The notes: generated from the sequence alone by a model not told the origin. A stretch of 24,093 bases of DNA from Phycisphaerales bacterium (GCA_016710275.1 JADJXS010000003.1:1-24093); one strand, 5' to 3'. Shown: positions 6,314-15,121, numbered from the stretch's first letter. Translations and numbers: made by a program.

Positions 6314-6633
6314 GCTTCCCAGTTCTGCTTCGTGTCCGGCCAGATCGGCGTGAACCCGCGATCCTTGAGGTAGGCGTTGCGGTCTTCCTTTCCGTCCATT
6401 CGCGCATACTCGCGCATCGACACTTGGTAGCCGGGCGAGCCGATGTCGGGGCGGGCGCCGTAAGGGTGCGCGGGATTGCGGAACTCGGGCGGCACCTTGT
6501 CGGCCCACGGAACGGAGACCCCGGCGAAGATGTTGCTCCCCGGTGCCGGCACAGCAGCGGGGTCTTCGTACTTCGCGGCTTCGGCGCTCAAGAGGTCGGC
6601 GGCGGCACGTAGGGCTCTGGAAATTTCGCTCAT
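6310..6633 (-). CDS. Unknown 107-aa late protein
   Basis: The ATG at 6633 is preceded by AAGGAG at good spacing. An N-terminal helix (MSEISRALRAAADLLSAEAAKYE) is followed by a Pro/Gly-rich stretch and a polar C-terminus (YARMDGKEDRNAYLKDRGF). It lies downstream of the spanin genes at the end of the late operon. No family or motif was recognised; it could be a minor virion or accessory protein. Confidence 0.65.
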   Translation of the reverse strand: MSEISRALRAAADLLSAEAAKYEDPAAVPAPGSNIFAGVSVPWADKVPPEFRNPAHPYGARPDIGSPGYQVSMREYARMDGKEDRNAYLKDRGFTPIWPDTKQNWEA

Positions 6634-6646
6634 TTCAATCTCCTTT

Positions 6647-7247
6647 TCATCGGATGGCTTCTTCGGTGAGGTGCTTCTCGTAGGTCTCTTTGACCGCCGG
6701 ATACCACGCCTCCCACGCCTTCAGCGCGGTGGCGCAGCGGTGGAACTTCCCGTAGTTTTCGGCGGCGGTCGCTGCGACTGTAGAGAGCGCAATTCCGCTA
6801 TCTCTGTCGACGTCTCCGCTTTCGGCGGACTCGGGAAGGGGGCCAACGTCCTCGGCACTGGCGGCAGCGTCGTGGTGGCGCACGAAGCCGTCAGTAATGA
6901 CGCAATGAGCGTCAGCTTTTTCGGTGACATATCGGACGACCTCCTTCTTATCGGTCAACTTCGCGTACAGGGTTCGCAGCTTCATTTCGAGCGCGGCGGT
7001 CTTCGCGTTCGCCTCGGCGATCTTCTCGTCAAGCTCCTTCGAGTACGCCGCGACTCGCGATCTGGCGCTCGATGGCAAGCTGCACCTGCCTCGCGCGCTC
7101 CTTGTCCTCCTCGATCGCCACCGCCTCGCGTTCGTCCCAGCCGCGTTGCTTGATGTTGTGGTATAGGCCAGTCAGCGACGCCGCAACGATCAGGCCTATC
7201 ACGAGCCAACGCCCGATGGGGCCGGCAAGGAAGGCTAAAAAGCCCAC
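6647..7247 (-). CDS. Rz: Rz-type inner-membrane spanin (i-spanin), apparent frameshift
   Basis: The frame from GTG 7247 encodes an N-terminal membrane span (FLAFLAGPIGRWLVIGLIVAA, about residues 3-24; trimmed here to the key part LVIGLIVAA) followed by a charged helical region (EREAVAIEEDKERARQV). It stops at 7029. The +1 frame, open from 7078 to 6647, continues the same style of coiled coil (YSKELDEKIAEANAKTAALE) and carries an embedded Rz1 in another frame. Together they make one Rz-like protein of about 200 aa. Rz spans the periplasm with Rz1 to fuse inner and outer membranes at the end of lysis. The switch would lie near 7045-7065. The alternative is two separate genes, a 72-aa membrane peptide and a 143-aa soluble protein. 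Confidence 0.65.
6721..6930 (-). CDS. Rz1: Rz1-type outer-membrane lipoprotein spanin (o-spanin), nested in Rz
   Basis: This 69-aa frame starts at ATG 6930 and lies entirely inside the Rz frame in a different register. A Lys-Lys N-terminus and hydrophobic stretch lead to a lipobox-like LLTASC with the acceptor Cys at residue 17. The mature part is Pro/Ser/Thr-rich (PPVPRTLAPFPSPP and a second PPP run), as expected for o-spanins. The protein would be lipidated, sorted to the outer membrane and bound to the C-terminus of Rz. A nested, out-of-frame Rz1 is the lambda arrangement and supports the Rz call. Confidence 0.75.
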   Translation of the reverse strand: MSPKKLTLIASLLTASCATTTLPPVPRTLAPFPSPPKAETSTEIAELRSLQSQRPPPKTTGSSTAAPPR

Positions 7248-7399
7248 GTCAGGATCCGCACGGTGAACGCGCCGAGCGCGTAGCCGTTGATGAAACTACG
7301 CTGCGTCGGCGTGAGCGACTCCCACCAGCCTTTGAGGGCCGTCCAGATCGTCTTGATGGCGTTGCCGACGTTCTGCGCTGCGTCTGTCAATGCGCTCAT
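7235..7399 (-). CDS. Small 54-aa protein in the lysis cassette
   Basis: ATG 7399 overlaps the endolysin stop (ATGA). The product is an amphipathic, Trp-containing peptide (ALKGWWESLTPTQRSF) with a mildly hydrophobic C-terminus (ALGAFTVRILTWAF). The end of the gene overlaps the GTG start of Rz by 13 nt. It sits between endolysin and spanins, so a part in lysis timing is possible, but no family was recognised. A longer in-frame reading up to 7939 is antisense-like noise across the endolysin. Confidence 0.55.
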   Translation of the reverse strand: MSALTDAAQNVGNAIKTIWTALKGWWESLTPTQRSFINGYALGAFTVRILTWAF

Positions 7400-7902
7400 G
7401 GAAGCCCCCACGCTTGGTCGAGGAGCCGGTTGATCCAGCCGGCGAGGAATGCCACCTGCGAGGGATCGGCGCGGACGATGTCGCGGTAGAGGGCCCCCCG
7501 TTGCTTGAGGAAGGAGAGCGCGATCGCGGGGCCGGCAGCGCATGCGGCGGCGATCGTCTGCGGGCCCGGCAGGCCATCCGCCGGAACATCGAGCGCGCGC
7601 TGCAGGGCCTTCACCGCGGCCCGCGGGCCTGAGTTCACCGCCATGTCGAAGACGACCTCGCCGAGCGCCTCGGGGAGTTGATCGCACGCGGCCGGGAACC
7701 AGTAGAGGTCGAGGTAGATCGCGCGCATCTCGGCCTGGTCCAGATCGGTCACCGGGCGCACGGGCTGGCCGGTCGTAATGCGCCAAACGTCGTAGGTCTT
7801 CTGCGTCACACCCCACTTCGTGAGCCCGCCGCGATCCGATGCGTGATCCGATACGCCGCCCTCGAAGCCGAGGGTCTTCGCGAGGGCGGACTCGAAGCTC
7901 AT
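7396..7902 (-). CDS. Endolysin, glycoside hydrolase family 108-type muramidase
   Basis: The 168-aa protein has the N-terminal GH108-like pattern FEGGVSDHASDRGGLTKWGVT, with the probable catalytic Glu at residue 14 followed by Gly-Gly. The C-terminal half has a peptidoglycan-binding type 3-like region (VVFDMAVNSGPRAAVKALQRAL and DGLPGPQTIAA). Family members cut the glycan chain of peptidoglycan. There is no signal peptide or anchor, so release needs a holin. The start overlaps the stop of the upstream membrane-protein gene, and the stop overlaps the next small gene. The length fits a single-domain Gram-negative phage endolysin. Confidence 0.9.
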   Translation of the reverse strand: MSFESALAKTLGFEGGVSDHASDRGGLTKWGVTQKTYDVWRITTGQPVRPVTDLDQAEMRAIYLDLYWFPAACDQLPEALGEVVFDMAVNSGPRAAVKALQRALDVPADGLPGPQTIAAACAAGPAIALSFLKQRGALYRDIVRADPSQVAFLAGWINRLLDQAWGLP

Positions 7903-8246
7903 TGCTCCCTCCGGAAGCGCTGGCCGATGAAGACGTCACCTTCGCAGCGCCGGCGTTCGATTCCGTTCCACTTCCCGATCGCGATGTCGATTTTTGTCCG
8001 CAGGACTTTCCCGATTACGCTTATCGCGATGGTCCCGCAGCCGACGACGAAGATCAGATCGCCGTGATAGGCCTCCGCGCTCGGCCACCACCATTCGGCA
8101 GCCGACCCAAGCGCGCCGCCGAACGTGATCGAGAACCCGAGACGCTCGCACAAGTGCGCTCCCCGGCCCATGTTCTTGATGTGCGCGAGACAGGCGAACG
8201 CGACGAGCACGAGCGACACGGTCGAAATGACAGCATGCCAGTTCAT
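7899..8246 (-). CDS. Membrane protein of 115 aa, candidate holin or holin-like protein
   Basis: ATG 8246 overlaps the stop of the previous gene. Three hydrophobic stretches are visible: about residues 5-22 (VISTVSLVLVAFACL), 38-52 (GFSITFGGALGSAA) and 63-82 (LIFVVGCGTIAISVIGKVL). A charged tail (KWNGIERRRCEG) follows. Several short spans, a basic C-terminus and a position directly before the endolysin are typical of phage holins. The neighbouring 155-aa membrane protein is an equally good candidate, so which one forms the lethal hole, or whether they pair, cannot be told. Confidence 0.6.
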   Translation of the reverse strand: MNWHAVISTVSLVLVAFACLAHIKNMGRGAHLCERLGFSITFGGALGSAAEWWWPSAEAYHGDLIFVVGCGTIAISVIGKVLRTKIDIAIGKWNGIERRRCEGDVFIGQRFRREQ

Positions 8247-8710
8247 AGAGGTCCTCCCCCAGGAGGCGGTGCGGGCGGCGGAGGCGGCGCTCCCCGACCC
8301 CGTACCCAGTCCACGAAACCGAAGGGATTCGCCGCGAAGGCTCGCGCCGCGTTGTGCATTCCCGGAATGAGATAGACCCCGCACGCGCCTAGGAGTGCCG
8401 CGTATCCACTTTCCCCGATATGCATAAGTTGCGCGGGAGGAGTGAAATAGTGCAGCGCGAAGGGCGTGCCGAAGGCGGCGCTGCCCAGTCCGGTGAATAG
8501 CGTCATCACCACCTTCCGCCAGCCCCATTCCTGGACGACCGAGAGCGTGATCGCCGCGCCCACGGAGCCCATGATGACGTGCAGCAATTTCACGGATCCC
8601 CACATCGCATCCTCGACTGGCACCTGCTGACCGACTGCCGCCATGCCCGCGACCACTGCAGTCGCGAGCGACACTCGGGCGCCGATGAGGGTCGCTGAGA
8701 AGTCGGCCAT
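8243..8710 (-). CDS. Membrane protein of 155 aa with a polyproline tail, candidate holin
   Basis: The sequence has several hydrophobic segments: about residues 13-28 (VSLATAVVAGMAAVG), 42-58 (LLHVIMGSVGAAITLSV), 68-86 (VMTLFTGLGSAAFGTPFAL) and 102-116 (YAALLGACGVYLIPG). The last 20 residues are an unusual Gly/Pro run with six consecutive Pro. Position in the lysis cassette and the topology suggest a holin or lysis-regulating membrane protein. No specific family was recognised. The gene lies 8 nt downstream of a virion-type gene. Confidence 0.6.
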   Translation of the reverse strand: MADFSATLIGARVSLATAVVAGMAAVGQQVPVEDAMWGSVKLLHVIMGSVGAAITLSVVQEWGWRKVVMTLFTGLGSAAFGTPFALHYFTPPAQLMHIGESGYAALLGACGVYLIPGMHNAARAFAANPFGFVDWVRGRGAPPPPPAPPPGGGPL

Positions 8711-8718
8711 GATCCGAC

Positions 8719-9174
8719 CTACGCGAACGGTTGCACGACGACGACGCCCCGGAAGCTCGACGCCGCGGCGGATGCGCTGCCCACGAGCTTCACCGCGATA
8801 TAGTCCCCGGCCGCGACAGCGAATGCGTTCGTGGTGATCGTGACGGCAAATAGTCCGTTAGTGATTGCGCCCGTCATCGAGGTATCGCCGGCGTTCTTTC
8901 GCATGGTGAGCGTGTAGGTCTCGCCAGCGCCAGGCGTCCCGCCGGACTGCAGGATTACCTTGTTCACATATCCGGCATACGGACAAACGAAGTACGCCTC
9001 CGCCTCCGTCGTCTCCGCATCGCCATGCCGAAGGTAGCGCGTCAGTCCGGCGACGGCGAACGAGCCCACCGCGAACGGGAAGGTGATCCCCGTCGCATTG
9101 AGCGCGTCGATCGCGAGGCCGAGCCGATTCGCGTAATCGGTGTTGACGCCGTTGGTGGGTTTGGATAGGGACAT
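8719..9174 (-). CDS. Unknown 151-aa probable tail-tip or fibre-associated protein
   Basis: The ATG at 9174 follows the stop of the upstream tail gene by 3 nt. The middle and C-terminal parts are strand-rich and Thr/Ala/Gly-rich (YTLTMRKNAGDTSMTGAIT, FAVTITTNAFAVAAGDYIAV), typical of beta-structured virion surface proteins. The N-terminus has a short helical region (YANRLGLAIDALNATG). It is the last gene of the tail block before the lysis cassette. No catalytic motif or named family was recognised. Confidence 0.65.
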   Translation of the reverse strand: MSLSKPTNGVNTDYANRLGLAIDALNATGITFPFAVGSFAVAGLTRYLRHGDAETTEAEAYFVCPYAGYVNKVILQSGGTPGAGETYTLTMRKNAGDTSMTGAITNGLFAVTITTNAFAVAAGDYIAVKLVGSASAAASSFRGVVVVQPFA

Positions 9175-9177
9175 TGG

Positions 9178-10041
9178 TTAGCTCTCCACAATTGCGAGTT
9201 GAAGGCGGTGCAAATCGACGTTCTCGAAGACGAGCGGATTGAGCATCTCGAGCGAGCCCATGACGGTAAAGTCGCGCTCGACCTTCGGCGTGGCGTGCTC
9301 CGGGAAAAGCGAGATCACCACCTCCTTCGAGGGATCGCACACGTACATGAGGTCGGCCCAGGCGGAGCGGTCGGCCTCGCTGGCGAGGATGGTCTCGAAG
9401 CGCATCTCTCGCCACGACCGGCGAGAGATTCGGCGCAGCGACCCGCCCAGGGTCCGGCGATGCGACGAGCCGGGCTTCCACTGCGGCGCGGCCCCGTAGG
9501 CGGCGTTATAGGGCGCCTGCACGTAGTCGCCGAGCACGATGCGGCGAGCCTCGAAGTAGGGCGTATCCACCGCGCCCGCGCTCGCAATCGTGATCTCGAA
9601 GGCCGAGACCGCGATCGGCGTGAACCAGGTCGAGAACGGGGCGAGCCGGGCCGTGCGATCCGCGTTGTGTACGCCCCACGACTGGATGCCCCACAGAAAC
9701 TCGCCGTAATTGTCGCCGGTGAACGTGAAGAAGTTCGCGGCCGAAACGTTTCGCACGAGCGTCGTCTGCGCTACGTCCGACCACATGCGCACCGCGACCG
9801 TCGCGCCGATGAGAGACGAGCCATCCGCCGGCCAGATCGACAGGTGGCTGATCTGCCGCGCGTTGCCTCCGAAGGTTCCGGTGATCACCTGCGAGGTCAG
9901 ATCCGTCGAGCGCCACGCCCGATCGCGCACGTTCGACTGCAAGTTCTCGACCGCGAAGGATGCGCTCGCCTCGCTCGTGACGGCGAGGTCCGCGCAGTGT
10001 TCGGCGTCAAGGAAATTTGCCGGGACGATGCGCATGCTCAT
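9178..10041 (-). CDS. Tail-tip protein, 287 aa, function inferred from position
   Basis: ATG 10041 overlaps the stop of the 631-aa gene; an in-frame extension to 10203 reads an Arg-rich shadow and is rejected. The product is beta-rich with many aromatic residues (FFTFTGDNYGEFLWGIQSW) and a C-terminal part reading FTVMGSLEMLNPLVFENVDLH. There is no signal peptide. Genes between tape measure and lysis genes in siphophages usually encode distal tail and baseplate hub proteins, which is the only basis for the role. Confidence 0.7.
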   Translation of the reverse strand: MSMRIVPANFLDAEHCADLAVTSEASASFAVENLQSNVRDRAWRSTDLTSQVITGTFGGNARQISHLSIWPADGSSLIGATVAVRMWSDVAQTTLVRNVSAANFFTFTGDNYGEFLWGIQSWGVHNADRTARLAPFSTWFTPIAVSAFEITIASAGAVDTPYFEARRIVLGDYVQAPYNAAYGAAPQWKPGSSHRRTLGGSLRRISRRSWREMRFETILASEADRSAWADLMYVCDPSKEVVISLFPEHATPKVERDFTVMGSLEMLNPLVFENVDLHRLQLAIVES

Positions 10042-11933
10042 GGATAGCTCGCCGTCGTGGTATCGGGCGCCGAGTAGGTGAGCAAGGAAAGCCCGAGCGT
10101 CTCCGCGTCGAGGTCGACGTCGATCCCGACGATTCGGCAATTCTTTCCGCCCTCGAATCCGTAGCGCGGATACGTGAGCAGCACCACCTCCCCGAGTTCC
10201 CACTCGTAGGCGTCGATGGTCGCCTGCACGTCTACCACCTGCAGGTGCGGCCGGTAGTCTTCGACGATCTCGTCGGCGTAGTTCGAGATCGGGCGCGCGG
10301 CGTCCGTGCCGAAGGCCGTCGTATTCATCACGCCGGCGGTGCGTGGGGCGCCCTCGGTCATCGTCTTGTGATACAGGGGCTTGTTGCCCGAGTAGGCGGT
10401 CCCGGTCGGCGCGGTCGAGCGTTGCACCTTGCGATGCAATTCCGCGTAGGTCCGAAGCTGCGCCGCCGTGAGGGATGTCACGAGTCCGTTCGGCTGCGCG
10501 ACCGCGTTCATGTCGTAGAGCACGTTCACGCGGGAGACCGTCGGCGGGATGTTCGAAATGGAGATCCCGGCTTTCAACTGGGAGACGCCGAGCTCGTGAT
10601 CCGCTGCGGCTGAGGCGAGCCCCGAGGGATCGATAAGCCCGCAGGTGATTGTGCCGACGCGCGCTTGCCCGTACCAGCCCATACAGGCGGCGACCAGTTC
10701 ATCGAGCGCGGCGAGGATGTTTCGCCGCTCGTAGACGGCGAAGTTCGAGTATCCGAGCGCGATCTTCGCGTCGAGCGCCACGTCCGCCGCGGTAAAGGCT
10801 GCGGAGTCGATCTCGCCGGCGTCGAGGTTGCCGTAGTCGGTGATGATCTCCTCGGCGAGCGCGAACGGCGCGGTGATGTTTTCCCGGTTGAGGAGGTCGG
10901 CGGTTACGAGGCCCGCGGGAGTGCTCTTCAGTTGAATGCGCCCCGTGGCGGCGAGGTCGTCGAAGAAGAACTGGCGCACCACGATGAGCGCCCCGGAGCC
11001 GGAATCGCTCCAGGTCGCCCCGGTGATATCGAGCGTCGCCCCGCCCTTCGTCGCCGAGAGCGAAAAGGTGTCCGCCGTCGGGACGCTCTTGACCCAGTAG
11101 GGCCGCGCGCTCATGCCGGGGAAGGGCGGCCAATAGAGGTAAGTCCCGCCGACGATCACGGGGTCGGCGAAGAAGATGACGTCGTTCACCTCGAGGCCGT
11201 GGGCGGTCTTCGTGATGAGGTCCGTTCCCGCGTCCGCCGTCGTATTCGCCGAGGTCGCGGTCCAGCCGCCGGAGGAATCTCGGAGCGAGGCGCCGGCATC
11301 GCGCACCACCGCGACCACGCTTCCGGCGTTGTAGTTCGAGACCACCGAATAGATGAGCGCCGACGAATCGTAGAGAAACGCCGGCACGTTCTGGTGCGAG
11401 CCCCAGAGAAGCGGCAGATACTTCGTCGCCTCGGTGCCGGAGCCCCCTACCGGGTCACCCTTGATCTCACGGTCGAGAAGGAGCCGCTTGTCGCGCAGGT
11501 GCAGCCGCACTACGTCATCATTGCCATCGACGTATTCCGAGACCGCGACGAGCACGGCGCGGAAGTCGGTGCGTTCCCAGCCGCTTGCGCCGAGGTAGAA
11601 GCGCACCTCTTGCCCGTCGATCGCGATCTCGGACATGAAGTCGAGAAGCCCGTCGGTGTTCGCGAGATCCAATGCGGAGATCGAAAACTCGCTCCGCCCG
11701 CCGAGCGAAGGCACGTTGATTCTCCGCGAAAACTTGGGCATCCCGAGGATCGCGTCCCGGTACGCGGTATGCGCCGGGCTATCGGTCTCGCGCGTCGAGT
11801 AGCCGCCGCGGGAAAGGTAGAGCGTGCCCGTCGCCGGAGCCCCGCCGCTTTCGTAGGCGTAGTCCACCTCGGCGAGCAGGATTCGCTGCGCGTCGGTAGC
11901 GAGCCAGGCCGAGAACTGGGCGTCGGTGATCAT
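10038..11933 (-). CDS. Large tail-tip/hub protein, 631 aa
   Basis: The gene starts at ATG 11933 and overlaps the tape-measure stop by 4 nt. The N-terminus (FSAWLATDAQRILLAEVDY) and the internal LHLRDKRLLLDREI region look like tail-tip proteins that assemble directly under the tape measure. A Thr/Ser/Gly-rich stretch near residues 215-320 may be an inserted beta domain. The C-terminal third (DYRPHLQVVDVQATI, WELGEVVLLTYPRYGF) resembles hub-type structural regions. No enzyme motif is seen. It is probably a distal tail or baseplate component. Confidence 0.72.
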   Translation of the reverse strand: MITDAQFSAWLATDAQRILLAEVDYAYESGGAPATGTLYLSRGGYSTRETDSPAHTAYRDAILGMPKFSRRINVPSLGGRSEFSISALDLANTDGLLDFMSEIAIDGQEVRFYLGASGWERTDFRAVLVAVSEYVDGNDDVVRLHLRDKRLLLDREIKGDPVGGSGTEATKYLPLLWGSHQNVPAFLYDSSALIYSVVSNYNAGSVVAVVRDAGASLRDSSGGWTATSANTTADAGTDLITKTAHGLEVNDVIFFADPVIVGGTYLYWPPFPGMSARPYWVKSVPTADTFSLSATKGGATLDITGATWSDSGSGALIVVRQFFFDDLAATGRIQLKSTPAGLVTADLLNRENITAPFALAEEIITDYGNLDAGEIDSAAFTAADVALDAKIALGYSNFAVYERRNILAALDELVAACMGWYGQARVGTITCGLIDPSGLASAAADHELGVSQLKAGISISNIPPTVSRVNVLYDMNAVAQPNGLVTSLTAAQLRTYAELHRKVQRSTAPTGTAYSGNKPLYHKTMTEGAPRTAGVMNTTAFGTDAARPISNYADEIVEDYRPHLQVVDVQATIDAYEWELGEVVLLTYPRYGFEGGKNCRIVGIDVDLDAETLGLSLLTYSAPDTTTASYP

Positions 11934-14900
11934 CGCGCGCCGAGTTCCGCGCTCTTCGCGATAGGCGCCGCTCGCGCCCCGTTGTCGCGAATGTCGATCA
12001 GGAGATCGCGCACATCGATGAGCGTGGAAGCCATCCCGAGCGTCGCCTCAAGCTGCCGTTGATCGATGGCGAGACGGTCGTCTACGCCCTTCACGCCCCC
12101 GGTCACGGCCGAGAAGATGTCGCCGTACTGCGGCGAGGAGCCAAACATCTCGCGGGCGATGCGAAGGTAGGTATCCGCCGCGCCGCCGAGCCTGCCGGCC
12201 GCGCCCAGATCGCCGCCTTGCGCGGCCATAAGGATCGACTCGAATTCGCTACGCGCAAGCCCGAGCCGTTGGAACGGATCGAGGGTCGTGAGGCTCGTAT
12301 CGAGGAGGGTACGATTCATGAAGTCAGTGAGGCCGCCGCGCGCCCCGATGATCCGGTCGAGTTGCGACTCCCGGCTCGATCGCACCGACTCCTCGATCTG
12401 CCGCTGGATCTCGGCCTGGCGCTCGAGCGCCGAGGCGAGGCCCTCGGTAGCGTTGGTCGCCGAGCCTGCCGCCTGCATCACCAGCAGGAAGGCGGGCGCG
12501 AGCGCCATCAACCCTTGCCACCTCGGGTCCGTCACGTCCAGCGATTCGACGAGCTCGCGGAAGGCGTCGATCCCCTCGGGCGCCGTGAGCCCCATCTCGG
12601 CGAATCCCTGGGCGAGTTCCTCCTGCGCGCGTTCGAGCTTCACCGCATCGCTCGTGAAGTTGTCCTGGAACCATCCCCAGGCGTCGGCCACGCGCTTGAA
12701 GGTGTCGCCGATGTCCTCGCCGTAAATCTGGAACCGCTGCAGGGTCTCGAAGTCGAGGCCGGTGATTCCGAGATTCAGCGTCGCCACAGCGATGTCGGCC
12801 AGGCGCATCACCTCGTTGATCTGCTCGAGCGAGGCCGTGGCGGTATCCACCGAGCGGAAGATCGCATCCACCGAGTCGTGGAAGTCGGACGCCTGCAGGG
12901 CGGCGAGAAGCGTGCGGCGAAGGATCAGGTCGGTCGCGCGCTGGAAATCTGCGTCGTCGCGCCCGGCGGTTAGCGTCTGCGAGAAGAGTGTGCGGCCGCT
13001 AATATCGGCTAGAAGCGCGGTCACCCGGCTATCGGCCGTGCCCTGCGGGTCCTGGTCGAACCCGAAACCAGCGCGGAACCCCGTAGCGCTGCCGCCGTAG
13101 CGCGAGATGGCGGCGTACATGCCCGCGGCGAAATCATTGGTGAGCTGCATCATCGCCGCGTCGCCGGTGGACGGGGTGTAGAAGCGCCCGTTGTCGCTGC
13201 CGGGAACGGCGGCGCTGCCGATGAAGGCCCCGCTGGCGTCATAGGAACCGAAGAACGAGCCGCCCGGCTTCGGGCCGCCAGAGCGCGAGCCGAGGATCGC
13301 CGCGACGACGGCCACGGCGGCGACGATGATCAATCCCCAGCCAGTCGCGCCGAGCGCCGTCAACGACCAAGAGCTTGATCCCGCAGCCGTCGCCCCCGCG
13401 AAGGCGCCCGCGCCACCCGCACCGACGGCGCTTGAGCCAATGAGCGCCGAGCCAGCCGCGCCGGTGAGCCAGTTAGCCGCAGCGCCTGTCAACGTATTGG
13501 CACCCAGAGACGTTGCCTGACCCGCGAGCGCGTTGCCGGCCGCGCCACCCACCACACCGGCCACCATTTGCAGCACCCAGCGCTGCGCGAAGATCGCGAG
13601 CAGCTGCGCGAGGAAATCCTTCAGGTAGCGCTTCAGATTGTCGAACGCGCTCTTCCCGTTCATCACGAGATCCGAGAAGAAGGAGCCGGCGGCGTTCGAG
13701 AGTTCGGACCAGACGGAAACTTGATTGCGAATATCTTCCTGCGCCTGAACCGCGTCGCGGATGCGATCAGCGAGTTTTAGAACGTCCTTTGCGTTCCGGT
13801 CGAAGCCGGCGCTTTCGAGGGTTAGGAGCGCGATCTCGCGCTCGCGCTCCGCGTTCGAGAGCCCAAGCCATTTCGTCTCTAATTCCAGCCGCTCGGCGTA
13901 TTCGCGGATATTCTTGATCGTTCCCTCGCGGGCGAGCCGCAGCTTCTCGACGGCCTCGAATTGCTCGTCGAATTCCTTGTTGACGCGCTGCGCCTCCTCG
14001 ACGAGACGGCGCATCCACAAGACCACGTGCTCGTCGGCGAGGGCGAGCTCTTTCATCGCCTTCGTCGTCTTCGTCGACGTCTCGTAGGCGCGACGAAGCG
14101 ATTGCTCTAGCGCGCTTGAGGTCGCCTGCCCCGCCGCCGCAGCCCCGCCGAACGCCTGATTTCGGCCCGAGAGATTCTGAAACGACAGGAGGCCGTCCAA
14201 TTCCTTGTTGAGCGTCGCCACCCTCGCGGCGAGCCCCGGCGCCTCCTCAAGCATCGGCAGCAGCAGGGCGATTTCCTCGCGGATCGTACGGATGCGATTC
14301 TTCTCCGGGTCGCCGAAGAAGAGTTCCGACCAAGTAGAGCGAAGGCCCGCGAGCACGCCGTCGAGAACGCCGCCGTCGATGGCAGCCCGCTTCATGTCCT
14401 CCGAGATTCGCACCAGCGCCGGCGCGACTTCATTCAAGAGCGTGATGCCCAGGCGCTCGCTCGATGCGCGGACGGTCGTCATGTTGTCATTGAAGGCCTC
14501 GGCCGCCTTCGCCGTCTCTTCGTCCATGACGATCCCGAGCCGCCGCGCCTCTTCGCGCATCTTTTCCAGCCCGGCAGAGCCCTGATTGAGCATCGGGATC
14601 ATGTCCATCCCGGCTTTCCCGAATAGCTCGACCGCGACCGCCGTCTTCGTCGGGCCGTCCGGAAGCGCGGCGAAGGCGTCCGCGATCTTCTCGATGGCAG
14701 GCATCGCGCCGCCACGGATATCCACGCCGAGCGCGGCCATGATCTTCCCGGCCTTGCTCGTGGACTCGTTCGCCTCGAGCATCTTCTGCGACAAGCCCTT
14801 CACGCCCTTCGCGAGCGATTCGGTCGAGACATCCGCCAGCCGCCCGGCGTACTGCAATTCGGAAAGGTCGCGCACCGCAAGGCCCGTGCGCTGCGAGAGC

Positions 14901-15121
14901 TTCGAGAGCTCGTCAGCGGCGTCGATAATCGACTTACCCCACGCGATGATCCCAGCCGCACTCAAACCGAAGCCGAGCGCGCCGAGCGCCGTACGCATCC
15001 CGCCGGCGAAGCGGTCGATTTCGCGCGCAGCACTGCCGACGATGCCCTTCGCCTCGGCCATGTCCTGCCGGAGCCGTGCGACGTTGGCGAGGAGCTGGAC
15101 TTCGAGGGCGCCGGCGATCAC
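11930..15121 (-). CDS. Tape measure protein, 1063 aa
   Basis: This is the longest gene of the window and starts at GTG 15121, overlapping the chaperone stop as GTGA. The N-terminus has a helical region and a hydrophobic GFGLSAAGIIAWG segment near residue 50. Long Glu/Lys/Ala-rich helical stretches follow (KKMREEARRLG-like, LAREGTIKNIREYAERLE). A central Gly/Ala-rich hydrophobic block lies around residues 505-615, ending GWGLIIVAAVAVVAAILG. These are hallmarks of tape measures, which set tail length and enter the host envelope during DNA delivery. At about 0.15 nm per residue the tail would be near 160 nm, assuming no processing. Position after the chaperones confirms it. Confidence 0.93.
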   Translation of the reverse strand: MIAGALEVQLLANVARLRQDMAEAKGIVGSAAREIDRFAGGMRTALGALGFGLSAAGIIAWGKSIIDAADELSKLSQRTGLAVRDLSELQYAGRLADVSTESLAKGVKGLSQKMLEANESTSKAGKIMAALGVDIRGGAMPAIEKIADAFAALPDGPTKTAVAVELFGKAGMDMIPMLNQGSAGLEKMREEARRLGIVMDEETAKAAEAFNDNMTTVRASSERLGITLLNEVAPALVRISEDMKRAAIDGGVLDGVLAGLRSTWSELFFGDPEKNRIRTIREEIALLLPMLEEAPGLAARVATLNKELDGLLSFQNLSGRNQAFGGAAAAGQATSSALEQSLRRAYETSTKTTKAMKELALADEHVVLWMRRLVEEAQRVNKEFDEQFEAVEKLRLAREGTIKNIREYAERLELETKWLGLSNAEREREIALLTLESAGFDRNAKDVLKLADRIRDAVQAQEDIRNQVSVWSELSNAAGSFFSDLVMNGKSAFDNLKRYLKDFLAQLLAIFAQRWVLQMVAGVVGGAAGNALAGQATSLGANTLTGAAANWLTGAAGSALIGSSAVGAGGAGAFAGATAAGSSSWSLTALGATGWGLIIVAAVAVVAAILGSRSGGPKPGGSFFGSYDASGAFIGSAAVPGSDNGRFYTPSTGDAAMMQLTNDFAAGMYAAISRYGGSATGFRAGFGFDQDPQGTADSRVTALLADISGRTLFSQTLTAGRDDADFQRATDLILRRTLLAALQASDFHDSVDAIFRSVDTATASLEQINEVMRLADIAVATLNLGITGLDFETLQRFQIYGEDIGDTFKRVADAWGWFQDNFTSDAVKLERAQEELAQGFAEMGLTAPEGIDAFRELVESLDVTDPRWQGLMALAPAFLLVMQAAGSATNATEGLASALERQAEIQRQIEESVRSSRESQLDRIIGARGGLTDFMNRTLLDTSLTTLDPFQRLGLARSEFESILMAAQGGDLGAAGRLGGAADTYLRIAREMFGSSPQYGDIFSAVTGGVKGVDDRLAIDQRQLEATLGMASTLIDVRDLLIDIRDNGARAAPIAKSAELGAR

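Noticed and set aside
10665..12062. 465-codon + strand open frame across tail genes
   Set aside because: Antisense to well-supported tail-tip and tape-measure genes, with Arg/Glu/Val composition typical of reverse reading of GC-rich codons.
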